DNA of 64,000 nt. It comes from an uncultured Clostridia bacterium (GTDB lineage Bacteria > Bacillota > Clostridia > Christensenellales > Borkfalkiaceae). Each line of letters starts with the position of its first letter. Within the stretch, counting starts at the first letter, position 1. The stretch is from positions 40,855-104,854 of the forward strand of contig CANRDY010000003.1 in assembly GCA_947629515.1 (NCBI GenBank), in the 5' to 3' direction. Position numbers and translations under genes: made by a program. A model generated the notes under the pieces. That model saw only the letters and a program-made list of their open reading frames with translations. It ran no database searches and had not been told where the DNA came from. Positions 25,572 through 34,551 of the stretch are shown here, in pieces.

Positions 25572-26084
25572 ATGAGGAAAACGGCTTTTATAGGTCACAG
25601 ACACATATTCGCAAAAGACATTTCAGAAAGATTGATAAAAGCTATCAAGGAACAAATAGCTCTTGGTTGTAATAATTTCACTATGGGAACACACGGTAAA
25701 TTTGACGAGCTTTCTCTTTCGGTTTGCCGTTCTTTGCGTAATTCTTACCCGAAAATTGAAATTGACGTAGTTCATACCAACTTAACCGAAATTGCCCGTA
25801 AAGCCGACGGGTACTTCCGTTATTGGGACGTAAATAATGTAATTTATGAAATCGAAACAGCGCACTACAAACGCCGAATAAGCGAAAGCAACAAAAAAAT
25901 GATTGAAGAAAGCGACACTTTAATTTGTTATGTCGATATAAAATCGGTAAACAGCGGAGCAAAAACCGCAATGCACTACGCCGAGAAAAGAGGGTTAAAA
26001 ATCATAAATCTATATCGCGAAACGGATAATCCATACATAAATATTTCAAATGAAGATATAAATGACATTCTCAAAAAAATGTAG
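25572..26084 (+). CDS. SLOG-superfamily (DUF1273/YpsA-like) protein
   Basis: 170 residues starting MRKTAFIGHR, the signature of the DUF1273/YpsA branch of the SLOG nucleotide-binding fold. A glycine-containing segment MGTHGKFDELSLSVCRSL and a late DTLICYVD strand fit the Rossmann-like core. SLOG proteins are proposed to bind or process nucleotide-derived ligands; the activity here is unknown. The gene is clearly more AT-rich than its neighbours, suggesting acquisition by transfer. AAGGGG precedes the ATG. Paired with the divergent XRE regulator. Confidence 0.78.
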   Translation: MRKTAFIGHRHIFAKDISERLIKAIKEQIALGCNNFTMGTHGKFDELSLSVCRSLRNSYPKIEIDVVHTNLTEIARKADGYFRYWDVNNVIYEIETAHYKRRISESNKKMIEESDTLICYVDIKSVNSGAKTAMHYAEKRGLKIINLYRETDNPYINISNEDINDILKKM

Positions 26085-26136
26085 CCGAAAAATTCATTCC
26101 GCAATGTAATAAGGTGGTTATTAGTTGGAATTGGGT

Positions 26137-26340
26137 TCGCGTTTCAAAGGGCAAGCACAGACCACCTTGGGATTATCTCGCTCAATCCCGCGCCTACGGC
26201 GCGTGTCATGTCGCTCGAAATGACAGTGGCTTATGTTGCTCCGATAATATTTTAGAACGCACCCCCTCAGTCTGTTTCACAGACAGCTCCCCCTCGCGGC
26301 GTGCCGCGAAGGGGAGCGAATTTTTTAAATAATCTGTCAT
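26137..26340. repeat. Dispersed intergenic repeat, copy 1 of the 26-kb pair
   Basis: It begins CGCGTTTCAAAGGGCAAGCA, runs through a CGCGCCTACGGCGCG palindrome and CTCGAAATGACAGTG, and ends in CCCCCTCAGTC with an AGCTCCCCCTCG hairpin. A reverse TGTCATTTCGACCGCAGTGG element follows. It belongs to the family also seen at 18.3 and 46.5 kb. The whole stretch 26085-26632 has no gene. Confidence 0.88.
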
Positions 26341-26392
26341 TTCGACCGCAGTGGAGAAATCTATTCCGCAGTACAATTACATTTTTGGGTTC

Positions 26393-26570
26393 GCGTTTCA
26401 AAGGGCAAGCACAGACCACCTTGGGATTATCTCGCTCAATCCCGCGCCTACGGCGCGTGTCATGTCGCTCGAAATGACAGTGCCTTATGTTGCTCCGATA
26501 ATATTTGGAACGCACCCCCTCAGTCCGCTTTGCGGACAGCTCCCCCTCATAAATGAAGGGGAGCGAATGG
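26393..26570. repeat. Dispersed intergenic repeat, copy 2 of the 26-kb pair
   Basis: It is nearly identical to copy 1 over about 140 bp, with only a few differences such as GGCTT versus GCCTT. It ends with the CCCCCTCAGTCCGC and GCTCCCC...GGGGAGC hairpin block. The high identity indicates recent duplication or gene conversion. Confidence 0.88.
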
Positions 26571-26632
26571 GCGGGCGGGCAAACGAGCGGGGAAAGATTG
26601 GCGGGCAGACGAGGAAATTTAGCATTAATTTG

Positions 26633-26992
26633 TTACGTGAAAAGGGCGAGGGTTTCTTTGAGGGATAAAATGATAAGAAATACGCCGAAGAGCTTGCGGA
26701 GAAGGTCGCCCGCCAAAAATGTCGCCAATAACCCGCCCGCGACAGACATGAGCACGGCGGGGATTATTACATACCAAAGCCCCTCTGTTTTCAACAGCCC
26801 GTGCTTTTTGTGGACGGTCAGACTCAATGCCGCCATGGGCAGAAAGGCGACGAGATTCGCCGCCTGCGCAACGTGCTGTTCCACCCCCAAAACGACTGTA
26901 AGCACGGGAATGAGGACCGTTCCCCCTCCCATTCCCATTCCGCCGAGTACGCCCGCGACAAAGCCCGCCGCAAGATAGAGATAAAAACTCAC
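26633..26992 (-). CDS. TSUP/TauE-SafE family half-transporter, second gene
   Basis: 119 residues, about half the usual 240-270 of this permease family, with roughly four hydrophobic segments. The repeat signature GGMGMGGGTVLIPVL appears after the first segment. The GTG start at 26992 overlaps the TGA of the upstream half-gene (GTGA), so translation is coupled. Together the two products have the length and two GGG motifs of one full transporter. The family exports sulfite, sulfonates or other organic anions; substrate unknown. Confidence 0.82.
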   Translation of the reverse strand: MSFYLYLAAGFVAGVLGGMGMGGGTVLIPVLTVVLGVEQHVAQAANLVAFLPMAALSLTVHKKHGLLKTEGLWYVIIPAVLMSVAGGLLATFLAGDLLRKLFGVFLIILSLKETLALFT

Positions 26993-27351
26993 AGCAAGAG
27001 CCTTACGCCCGCGGCGAGCATTACGCCGATGAAGATTATTTTTACGGCGATATCGGGAAGAACGCCCAAAAGTTTCGCCCCGACGAACCCGCCCGCTACC
27101 GCGCCTATCGAGGCGGGAATTATTACGCCGCCCTTGAAAAAACCGCCCAGAAAATAGGTTATTGCCGAAGCCGCGCACACGGGCGCGATCACCGCTATCG
27201 CCGTGGCGTGCGCGCGCTTTTCGCCGTAGCCCGTAACGCCTTTCAGTAAGGGTACGGCGACCATTCCGCCCCCTGCGCCGAACAAGCCGTTGACCGCTCC
27301 CGTCAACGCGCCCGCGAGGGCGTTTTTTAAGTTTTGCGCGATAGTCTTCAT
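26989..27351 (-). CDS. TSUP/TauE-SafE family half-transporter, first gene
   Basis: 120 residues with about four hydrophobic segments and the family signature NGLFGAGGGMVAVPLL. It ends with GVRLLL and a TGA shared with the GTG start of the second half-gene. The pair most likely forms a heterodimer equivalent to a full-length permease. A sequencing indel splitting one gene is possible but less likely, because each half has its own complete N-terminal repeat motif. Confidence 0.82.
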   Translation of the reverse strand: MKTIAQNLKNALAGALTGAVNGLFGAGGGMVAVPLLKGVTGYGEKRAHATAIAVIAPVCAASAITYFLGGFFKGGVIIPASIGAVAGGFVGAKLLGVLPDIAVKIIFIGVMLAAGVRLLL

Positions 27352-27441
27352 AATCTTCGCCGTTTTGAGGTTTATTTTATTTAAGTTTTTGCAATTACTC
27401 CGAAAATAATAATTTTTTTGCCCTTTTTGCGCGTTAATCGC

Positions 27442-27470
27442 TTGATTATAACTTCGAATTATATTAAAAT
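27442..27470 (+). promoter_or_regulatory. Sigma-A promoter of the large surface protein gene
   Basis: TTGATT (27442-27447), a 17-bp spacer and TAAAAT (27465-27470), 31 bp upstream of the ATG; AGGTG serves as ribosome site. Confidence 0.65.
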
Positions 27471-27501
27471 GAAATAGTACGAAAAAATTTCAGGTGTATT
27501 T

Positions 27502-30500
27502 ATGAACAAAGCTAAATTCGCAAAAACGAGGAAAGCGTTGCTTGCGGCTCTGTGCGCGGTTTCGATAACCTGCACGGGTCTCGCCGCGGCGTGCGCCCCC
27601 GAACAGTCAAACGACGAACCGTCAAGCTCTACCACTCAAAAAGAGGATACGCAGCTTCTCAAAAACGGTAACTTCGAATTCTTTACCGTTCCCGACAAAG
27701 CCGTACACTATATCAAAAACGTGACCGGCTGGTCGCGCTCGGGAGATACGTCGGGAGCGATGTCGGGCATCGTCAGCACTTCGGAAGCCTCGTGGAAGAA
27801 CTTTGGGGCGGACGATCTGAGGACCCGCCTCGAAGCCAATTACGAACTTAATTCGAGCGACCCCGATTACGAAGAACTCTACGTCGATTACAACGGTATG
27901 CGCGCAAAGGATATCCCCTACTCCGAACCCTACGCCGCTTCCGTTGAGACAGATAAGATAAAAGACGACGACATTATAGGTATACAGGGGCTTGCGGGAT
28001 TGCTCGGCGTGACCGATAACGGCTCGGGCGGTTATAACCTCGGCGACAAACCCGTATATAAAAACGAGGACGACGGGGATTTTTACTTCGACAGCGAGTT
28101 CACCTCTTCCGTCCGCTATAACGTTATTTCGAACCCCGAAACGCACTACGGCAAGTTCCGCGAGGACGGCGGCAACAGCTACCTCGGCGACACGCGCATA
28201 TACGTTGACGACAACGGCGAATACTTCACCGACGAAAAGCACGAGGACCGCATAGGCAACGTGCTTATGGTGCACAACTACTCGAACGACAAGTACTACA
28301 ACGGCATAAGGCAGTACTACTCTTCGCAGACCATAACCCTTGAAGCAAACACCGCGGCGGAGATCTCGCTTTGGGTGAAAACTTCCGACCTTAAATTCGA
28401 CAAGGGTTACTCGCAGCTGAACGAACAGGATCGCGGCGCGTTCATCGAGGTCGTGCAGACCGTCGGTTCGAGCACGCTCGACGCGTTCAGAATTTCTGCG
28501 ATAAATACCGAAAAGATAATTGCGGACAACCCCGCGCTCGATTCTTCAATCCAGAGCAACGGCTGGCTTAAATACACGGTTTATGTGAACGCTTGCGACT
28601 TTGCGAGCAGTTCCATACAGATAAACGTAGGCTTGGGCGGCGAAAGCACGCAGAACAAGCTGACGGGCTATGCGTTCTTCGACGACGTTAAAGTCGAAAA
28701 GTTCATCTCCCTCGACGACGAGGGGTGCTCCTACTCCGCCGACAAGGCGACCATCGAAGAGAAAATCACCATAGACGGCGAGGAGAGAGATTCGGCGTGC
28801 TCGCTCACGAGCGAAGAGGACGACAAGATATTCGTTGCGGACAGAATAGTTCGCCCCTCGAACGGCGGGAAGAGGTTTTCGGACAGGTTCGTCTACCGCA
28901 TCGACCTTGCGGCGAACGACGATGACCGCGCGCAGTCGGTTGAATTCGGTTCTAACTCGACCGTAAAACTGACTACCGAAAAGAGCGGCGGAAAGACATA
29001 CGCCTCTTCCTCTTCGAACGGCGCGACGGTGCACGGCGACATTATAAAAGGCGACGAGACGGGCGCGATCCTTCCCGACGGGTTGGAGAGCGTTGATACT
29101 TCCGACGACCTTTTGGGAGTTTACTCCGCCGAAGAGGAAATTGCCGCATGGAACGGCAACACCTATTTCAACTACCTTAAAGACGAACTGACGGGAAGCA
29201 AGGGCATAAGCGGCTTGGGCAGGTTCGGCAAGGTTGGAAATATGCTCGTTATGCTGTCGGCGGCGGGTGCGCCCTACACCGCCACTATCTCCGACGGCGG
29301 GTTCACAGTGCAGAGCGACAGCTATATGATAGTTTCGTTCTGGGTCAAGACCTCGGACATGGAAGGCAGTACGGCGGCTACCCTTAAAATGGTCGACCGC
29401 GCCAACGACGAGACTATTTCGACTTTCACTATCGACACCACCACTACCGACATGACGACGGACGTGGGCGAAAACAAGGATATTTACAACGGCTGGGTGC
29501 AGTGCTTCTTCTTTGTTGAAAACGGCACGGACGAAGAAAAGAACTTCGACATAGAGTTCAGCTTCGGCAATACCAACATTGTGGGCATGAGCGACAACGC
29601 CTATAAATACGGCTGGGCGGCTATCGCCAATTTGCAGACGTTGGGCGATATAACCGAGGACGTATACGGATATGCTTCCGAAGGCGACCACGCAAAGAAG
29701 TTCACCTTTACCGAAGAGGGCGAAAAGGACGAGACCCCCTTTGACGAAGCCAAAAACAAAAACGACCTTAAAAAGGGCGTTTCGGTTCCCGCCGCATACA
29801 ACGGCGTGAACGGCGGAAGCACTTATGTAGGCTCGAACGCCTACGACGCGGACTATGACAAGCAGAACTCCTTTGACGGCTATGCGGGACTTATAAACAG
29901 AGATAAGACCCCCGACGCGGTAAAAGAGGAAATTATAAAGAGCTTCTCGAGCGCGGCGGCGAGCTGGGATGAGGTGTTCGGCGACGAATGTTACCAACCC
30001 CTTATCATCGTCAACAAACTGCGCGAATACGGCGAGAGAAAGGCGTTGAACTACGGATTTATCGGTTCAAGCCAAAGTCTTGCGGAATCGGGTTACTATA
30101 CGGTGAGCGTTAAGGTGATGGTTTCGGACGGCGCGGAGGCTTACGTTTATCTGACCGATCCCGACACCCGCGAAGTTATGACTTTTGAAAATCAGGGCTA
30201 CTCCTTCTACTACGACGAGGCGGGCAACGTGCTCGACAAGGAGTACGACGCCGATTGGTCGACCGCAGAGCACAACGCGGCTATCGTTTACCGCATAAGG
30301 GACGACGGGCTTTACGACGGCGTGCGCGAGGGCGACGAGGGCAAGCTGTTTGCAAACCTCTACAACCTTACCAAAAACTCCAAGTTCTACGCGTTCGAAC
30401 ACGATACGTTCTACGACGAGGACGGACAGAAAGTGGACTGGGACGACCTTGAACTCGGCAAGACCTATTATAAAGACGAGAACCGCACGCAGATTGCCGA

Positions 30501-31836
30501 CCACTACCTCTGCGCGGGTGAAAAGAGGGTTTACGAATACAAGGACGGAAAGTATTATTACCGCGAGACGGGGGCAGAGGTAAACAACTTTGCCGACGGC
30601 TACAAAAAGGCGGCTCCCCTCGGAACCAACGCTCCCGAATACGCCGTTAAAGTAGGTCCTACGGGCGGAAAGTGGGTTTATGTTAACTTCCACATTCACA
30701 CGGGAAGCGTCGCCAAAAATTACAGGCTCGAACTCTGGAGCGGCGATCGCTCCGTTTCGGGCGAGACCTCGGCGGCGACGGGCGCGGTGGCGTTCGATTA
30801 CAGCTCGTTCACCCTTTCGGAGAGCAACTTCAACGCATACGGCGACTATGTGAATAAACTCACCGCCGCTTACGGCAAGCTGCTTGCGCAAAAGAACGCG
30901 CTTTCGAGGCTTCCCAAAGACGCCAACCTTGCCGATTACGAAGAACTTATCGGGACTCTGCTTTCCGAAAACGTCATTTCACATTCGGAAGTAGACGAGG
31001 CTCTGTTCGGTTGCGACAACGAATACAAGGCTATTTACGGCGCGTACACGCTGTACGATTCGGCAAACTTCGTTCCCTTTAACAAGAACAACACCGACGG
31101 GCTGACGGGTTACGAATACTCGATAACCGACGACATAAGCGCGGAAAAGCTGGCGTACTTCAAGTACTACGACTCCGAGCTGAACGCCTACAACACCTTT
31201 ATCGATTACTCCTCGGTTGACCAGACGGTGGAAATGGGCACGGAGGACGAGGATTCCGACGACGATACGGGCGACGACGCCACCACCGCCGCATCGAGCG
31301 ACGGCTGGCTGCTGATCACCTCTATTATAATAGTAGCGGTACTCCTCTTCGTTCTGTGCGCGATATTCGTAAGATACTTGTGGAAGCGTTACTCCAAAAA
31401 GCGCGGCGACAAACAGCGCGATAAGAACAACTACAAGCGTCGTCAACGCTATATGAGAAGGCTTGGGCTTGTTAAGACCACCACCGAGGAAGAACCCGAG
31501 GAAGCAGAAAAGCCCGCTGAGGGTGAGAAACCCGCTGAGGAAAAACCCGCGGAAGAAGCCGAACCTGCGGAGAGCGAAAAGCCTGCCGAGGAAGAAAAAC
31601 CCGCAGAGGGTGCGGAAGAAACTCCCGCCGAAGATGCTAAGCCCGAAGAGAGCGAAGCTCCCGCGGAGAGCGCAGAACAACCCGCGGAAGAAGCTCCGAC
31701 TGCGGAAGAAAAACCCGCGGAGAGCGACAAACCCGCCGAGGAAGAAAAACCCGCAGAGGGTGCGGAAGAGACTCCCGCCGAAGAGGCTAAGCCCGAGGGC
31801 GACAAACCCGACGACGGAGCTTCCGACGAAGAATAA
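27502..31836 (+). CDS. Giant surface protein, 1444 residues, with N-terminal lipobox-like signal and C-terminal membrane anchor
   Basis: Not recognised as a whole. The signal peptide ends in GLAAAC at residue 31, resembling a lipobox, followed by a Ser/Thr/Gln linker. A very large extracellular part has repeated carbohydrate-binding-like beta-sandwich segments (LLKNGNFEFF; GWLKYTVYVN; FFDDVKVEKF; GWVQCFFFVENG). A transmembrane helix lies at about 1267-1290, then a basic stretch (about 1291-1325) and an acidic Pro/Ala/Glu tail to 1444 with near-identical repeats (EEEKPAEGAEETPAE twice). By the positive-inside rule the tail is cytoplasmic. Monocistronic, with its own promoter and terminator. 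Confidence 0.85.
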   Translation: MNKAKFAKTRKALLAALCAVSITCTGLAAACAPEQSNDEPSSSTTQKEDTQLLKNGNFEFFTVPDKAVHYIKNVTGWSRSGDTSGAMSGIVSTSEASWKNFGADDLRTRLEANYELNSSDPDYEELYVDYNGMRAKDIPYSEPYAASVETDKIKDDDIIGIQGLAGLLGVTDNGSGGYNLGDKPVYKNEDDGDFYFDSEFTSSVRYNVISNPETHYGKFREDGGNSYLGDTRIYVDDNGEYFTDEKHEDRIGNVLMVHNYSNDKYYNGIRQYYSSQTITLEANTAAEISLWVKTSDLKFDKGYSQLNEQDRGAFIEVVQTVGSSTLDAFRISAINTEKIIADNPALDSSIQSNGWLKYTVYVNACDFASSSIQINVGLGGESTQNKLTGYAFFDDVKVEKFISLDDEGCSYSADKATIEEKITIDGEERDSACSLTSEEDDKIFVADRIVRPSNGGKRFSDRFVYRIDLAANDDDRAQSVEFGSNSTVKLTTEKSGGKTYASSSSNGATVHGDIIKGDETGAILPDGLESVDTSDDLLGVYSAEEEIAAWNGNTYFNYLKDELTGSKGISGLGRFGKVGNMLVMLSAAGAPYTATISDGGFTVQSDSYMIVSFWVKTSDMEGSTAATLKMVDRANDETISTFTIDTTTTDMTTDVGENKDIYNGWVQCFFFVENGTDEEKNFDIEFSFGNTNIVGMSDNAYKYGWAAIANLQTLGDITEDVYGYASEGDHAKKFTFTEEGEKDETPFDEAKNKNDLKKGVSVPAAYNGVNGGSTYVGSNAYDADYDKQNSFDGYAGLINRDKTPDAVKEEIIKSFSSAAASWDEVFGDECYQPLIIVNKLREYGERKALNYGFIGSSQSLAESGYYTVSVKVMVSDGAEAYVYLTDPDTREVMTFENQGYSFYYDEAGNVLDKEYDADWSTAEHNAAIVYRIRDDGLYDGVREGDEGKLFANLYNLTKNSKFYAFEHDTFYDEDGQKVDWDDLELGKTYYKDENRTQIADHYLCAGEKRVYEYKDGKYYYRETGAEVNNFADGYKKAAPLGTNAPEYAVKVGPTGGKWVYVNFHIHTGSVAKNYRLELWSGDRSVSGETSAATGAVAFDYSSFTLSESNFNAYGDYVNKLTAAYGKLLAQKNALSRLPKDANLADYEELIGTLLSENVISHSEVDEALFGCDNEYKAIYGAYTLYDSANFVPFNKNNTDGLTGYEYSITDDISAEKLAYFKYYDSELNAYNTFIDYSSVDQTVEMGTEDEDSDDDTGDDATTAASSDGWLLITSIIIVAVLLFVLCAIFVRYLWKRYSKKRGDKQRDKNNYKRRQRYMRRLGLVKTTTEEEPEEAEKPAEGEKPAEEKPAEEAEPAESEKPAEEEKPAEGAEETPAEDAKPEESEAPAESAEQPAEEAPTAEEKPAESDKPAEEEKPAEGAEETPAEEAKPEGDKPDDGASDEE
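31582..31800 (+). repeat. Direct repeats in the acidic C-terminal tail coding region
   Basis: Two copies of about 67 bp, beginning near 31582 and 31731, encode KPAEEEKPAEGAEETPAE-type units and differ at only a few bases. Shorter KPAE units fill the space between. Such repeats allow length change by slippage. Confidence 0.75.
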
Positions 31837-31846
31837 ATAAAACCTT

Positions 31847-31881
31847 AAAAGCCCTTCCGCTTTTGCGGAAGGGCTTTTTTG
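31847..31881 (+). terminator. Terminator after the giant surface protein gene
   Basis: AAAAGCCCTTCCGC pairs with GCGGAAGGGCTTTT around TTTT and continues into a T run. Confidence 0.9.
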
Positions 31882-31910
31882 ATTGGTCGGGGGAAGGATC
31901 GTGAAAAATG

Positions 31911-31945
31911 CCCCCGCCGCGCGGGTGCGCGGCGGGGGCGGTTCT
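31911..31945. terminator. GC-rich hairpin between convergent genes
   Basis: GCCCCCGCCGCGC pairs with GCGCGGCGGGGGC around GGGT. It is placed between the convergent surface-protein and rRNA methyltransferase genes; the tail on the plus strand is GGTTCTTTATATT. Confidence 0.6.
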
Positions 31946-32058
31946 TTATATTAATATGTATGGGGCTTGAATTAAACGCGCTACTTTGCGGGGCGTTGGC
32001 TTGAACTTTGCTTTGGCGTTGGCGTTATTTGCGGGGTTTTACCTTTGCGGGCGGCGCG

Positions 32059-33387
32059 CTAAATGCGCAGACCTTTGGGCAGGTGGTTTTTGGCTACTCC
32101 CCCCGCCGCTTTGCACCAGCCGAGCGGCAAGCCCTTGTGGGTGACTACGTACCAACCGTCGGGCTTCTGACAGCCGAATGTCAGCCCGCGGAGATATGAG
32201 AGCGCGGTCGGCTCGTCAAGCTCGACGGCGTTCGCCTCGCCGCCTTTAAGACACATGGCGAGCGCGTGGTCGGGGATAAACCTGCCCCCCTTGGCTTCGC
32301 CCAATAGCACGCCCGCGCGCACAAGCTGTACGCCCGTAGCGGGCATTTCGCGCGGCAACGAGTAGAGCTTACCGCCCGCTTCGGCAAGGTTTTCGAATTT
32401 GATTTTGAGCGTTTTGTCCGCCCATTCGGAATATGCCGCAAGCATTTGGCGGGAACACGTACGCTTAAAAAGGGGCAAATCGCCGCGGGGCGCGGGTGCG
32501 TCAAGGTTTGCGCGGAGCGCGCTTTCGCGGGTGTCGCCCGCTTCCTCTCCCACGCCCTTTTTGAGAACGGCGCAGTAGTGACCCTCGCCCAAAATTTCGT
32601 GGGGGTACAAAAACCTGCTCTCCGAAAGCCGATAGTTCGGGTGTTCTTTCAAAAAGGCGTCGACCTGTAAATTGTCCTCTTCGGGGGCGAAAGTGCAGGT
32701 CGAATAGACGAGCGTGCCGCCGCTTTTGAGCAGTTTGTCGGCGCAGTCTAAAATGCGCTTTTGGCGTTCGGCGCACATAAGCACGTTTTCCTCGCTCCAT
32801 TCTGGTATGGCGTTCGGTTCTTTTTTGAACATACCCTCGCCCGAACACGGCGCGTCGACGAGAATTTTATCGAAGTACCCCGCGAACTCTTCGGAAAGGC
32901 GTTCGGGTGAAGCGCATGTAATAACGGCGTTCTTTATGCCCATGCGCTCGACGTTCTGCCTTAAAATGACCGCGCGGGAATAGTTGATTTCGTTGAGAAA
33001 TAATATGCCCTCCCCCGCCATTGACTGCGCAAGTCGGGTGCCCTTGCCGCCGGGAGCCGAGCAAAGATCGAGCACGCGCTCGCCCCCTTGCGCCCCCAAA
33101 AGCGGCGCGACCGACATTGCGGACGCCTCCTGCACGTAATAAGCCCCCGCGGCGTGGAGCACGGTCTTGCCCGCCTGTTCCCCGCCGACGTAAAAGCCGC
33201 ACTCTTCCCACGGGACGGGATCGAGGTCGAAAGGCGAAATTTTTTTGAAATCCTCAACGCTTATTTTGAGGGTGTTCACCCTTATCGATTTTACGGGCGG
33301 GCGGGCGTAACTATTCAGAAAATCATTGAATTTGTCTTGTAAAACGCCCTTCATTCTTGCGAGGAAGGGCGCGGGAAGTTCAAGCAT
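32059..33387 (-). CDS. RsmF-type 16S rRNA m5C methyltransferase
   Basis: 442-residue NOL1/NOP2/Sun-family RNA methyltransferase. The SAM site is VLDLCSAPGGKGTRLAQ. The two catalytic cysteines are in DAPCSGEGMFKK and YSTCTFAPEEDN. The C-terminal region with GVQLVRAGVLLGE and LRGLTF resembles the RsmF C-terminal RNA-binding part, pointing to 16S C1407-type methylation rather than RsmB. It overlaps the upstream exonuclease gene by 8 bp and is translated after it. Target position is inferred from family similarity. Confidence 0.88.
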   Translation of the reverse strand: MLELPAPFLARMKGVLQDKFNDFLNSYARPPVKSIRVNTLKISVEDFKKISPFDLDPVPWEECGFYVGGEQAGKTVLHAAGAYYVQEASAMSVAPLLGAQGGERVLDLCSAPGGKGTRLAQSMAGEGILFLNEINYSRAVILRQNVERMGIKNAVITCASPERLSEEFAGYFDKILVDAPCSGEGMFKKEPNAIPEWSEENVLMCAERQKRILDCADKLLKSGGTLVYSTCTFAPEEDNLQVDAFLKEHPNYRLSESRFLYPHEILGEGHYCAVLKKGVGEEAGDTRESALRANLDAPAPRGDLPLFKRTCSRQMLAAYSEWADKTLKIKFENLAEAGGKLYSLPREMPATGVQLVRAGVLLGEAKGGRFIPDHALAMCLKGGEANAVELDEPTALSYLRGLTFGCQKPDGWYVVTHKGLPLGWCKAAGGVAKNHLPKGLRI

Positions 33388-34333
33388 TTAATATTTCCTT
33401 TAATCTTTCGGGCGTGATGGTTTCGATACCGAGCGAAGCCGCCGCCTGTGTGCGGGCGGTTTTGTCGTCCGCCGCCGCTACGTACAGATTACAGAGGTCT
33501 ATTTTTTGGGAATATCGCCCGCCCGAAGCGTAGATCTTATCTACGAGGGGAATCGAAATGAGGATATCGTCCTCGACGGGTCGGGAAAAGGTGATCATTC
33601 TGCCCGACAGCGCGCCGACTTTTTTAGAGGGCTTTTTGCGGGAGAGATGATTGAAAAACTTGGTGCGCTTGATGCCGCGTTCGCGCCTTGCGGCGTTCTT
33701 GGCGGCGTTGAATTTTTTGAACCCGCGCGAGACGGGACGGGTGACGCCGTAACGCTCGATCTTGCCGAGGGAGATATTAAGATCGTTTAACAGGTCTTTG
33801 ACTTCGACTTCCCTCGCCTTGCAGATTGCTTCGACTATGCGCATTGTGGCGTAGGCGTCGTCGGCGGCGCGGTGGGGCGTGAACTCGACGCCGAGCGCGG
33901 AGGCTATGTATTCCAGACCGAACTGCCGCGAATAGTCGTTGATGTGCGTCATAAAGATGAGCTGGCTGTCGGCGAACGAAAAGCGGAACGAGGGCAGGTG
34001 AAAGCGTTTTGTTTCGAGGTTCAGATACTTTACGTCGTTCAGAACGGCGTGACCGAACACGAAGTTTTCGGGGTCTTCGAGCAGTTCCTTTATGTGCGGA
34101 TATACCTGCGTGAACGTGGGGTGGTGCTTGAATTCGGCGTATTCGTAGGGCAAAACTATGCCCTTTTCGCCCTTGCGGTCGGTGAGCTCGAAGCGACCGC
34201 GGGGGTTGATGAGGATATCCTCTTTTTTGATTATGTTGAACCGTTCGTCGCAAAGAACGTAACCGAACACGCATATTTTGGCGTAGGTCTTATGAACGCC
34301 TGCGCACTCTATGTCGAAAAACAATAAATTCAT
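33380..34333 (-). CDS. DnaQ-like 3'-5' exonuclease with C-terminal BRCT-like domain
   Basis: 317 residues. The DEDDh exonuclease domain occupies about 1-175: FDIECAG (D7, E9), GHAVLNDVKYL, and HRAADDAYATMRI supplying the catalytic His and last Asp. A basic linker follows (about 205-235). The last 75 residues (GRMITFSRPV through ASLGIETITPERLKEIL) resemble a BRCT domain, the arrangement seen in some Gram-positive exonucleases. Likely a DNA repair or proofreading nuclease acting with another replication factor; partner unknown. Confidence 0.82.
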   Translation of the reverse strand: MNLLFFDIECAGVHKTYAKICVFGYVLCDERFNIIKKEDILINPRGRFELTDRKGEKGIVLPYEYAEFKHHPTFTQVYPHIKELLEDPENFVFGHAVLNDVKYLNLETKRFHLPSFRFSFADSQLIFMTHINDYSRQFGLEYIASALGVEFTPHRAADDAYATMRIVEAICKAREVEVKDLLNDLNISLGKIERYGVTRPVSRGFKKFNAAKNAARRERGIKRTKFFNHLSRKKPSKKVGALSGRMITFSRPVEDDILISIPLVDKIYASGGRYSQKIDLCNLYVAAADDKTARTQAAASLGIETITPERLKEILNA

Positions 34334-34391
34334 TACTTAAAAATTATATCACACTTTTTTGTAAATATCAACGATTATAAGGGTATATCGA

Positions 34392-34430
34392 AGCGAAAAC
34401 GCGCCGAAGGCTTTTTGCCTTCGGCGCGCT
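34392..34430 (-). terminator. Terminator after serS
   Basis: On the minus strand GCGCGCCGAAGGC pairs with GCCTTCGGCGCGT around AAAAA, then TTTTCGC. It sits about 120 bp beyond the serS stop; the rest of the gap to 34551 has no feature. Confidence 0.75.
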
Positions 34431-34551
34431 GTGTTCAGCCTGATTTTATACTTCTTTTTTATATTGTTTAATATTGCCGTTTTGCGGGATTTTGGGTTAC
34501 TTCTGAGGGATAGCCCTAATGTTTTTTTAAGAGAATTGAGGGCGGGTAAAG

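Noticed and set aside
28546..29997. Long antisense ORF (483 codons) inside the giant surface protein gene
   Set aside because: It is a shadow of codon bias on the opposite strand. It has no homology, domain pattern or ribosome site. The same applies to long antisense frames within gyrA, gyrB, pflB and dnaX.
32059..33387. RsmB assignment for the NOP2/Sun methyltransferase
   Set aside because: It lacks the N-terminal NusB-like domain of RsmB, and its C-terminal region resembles the RsmF type.
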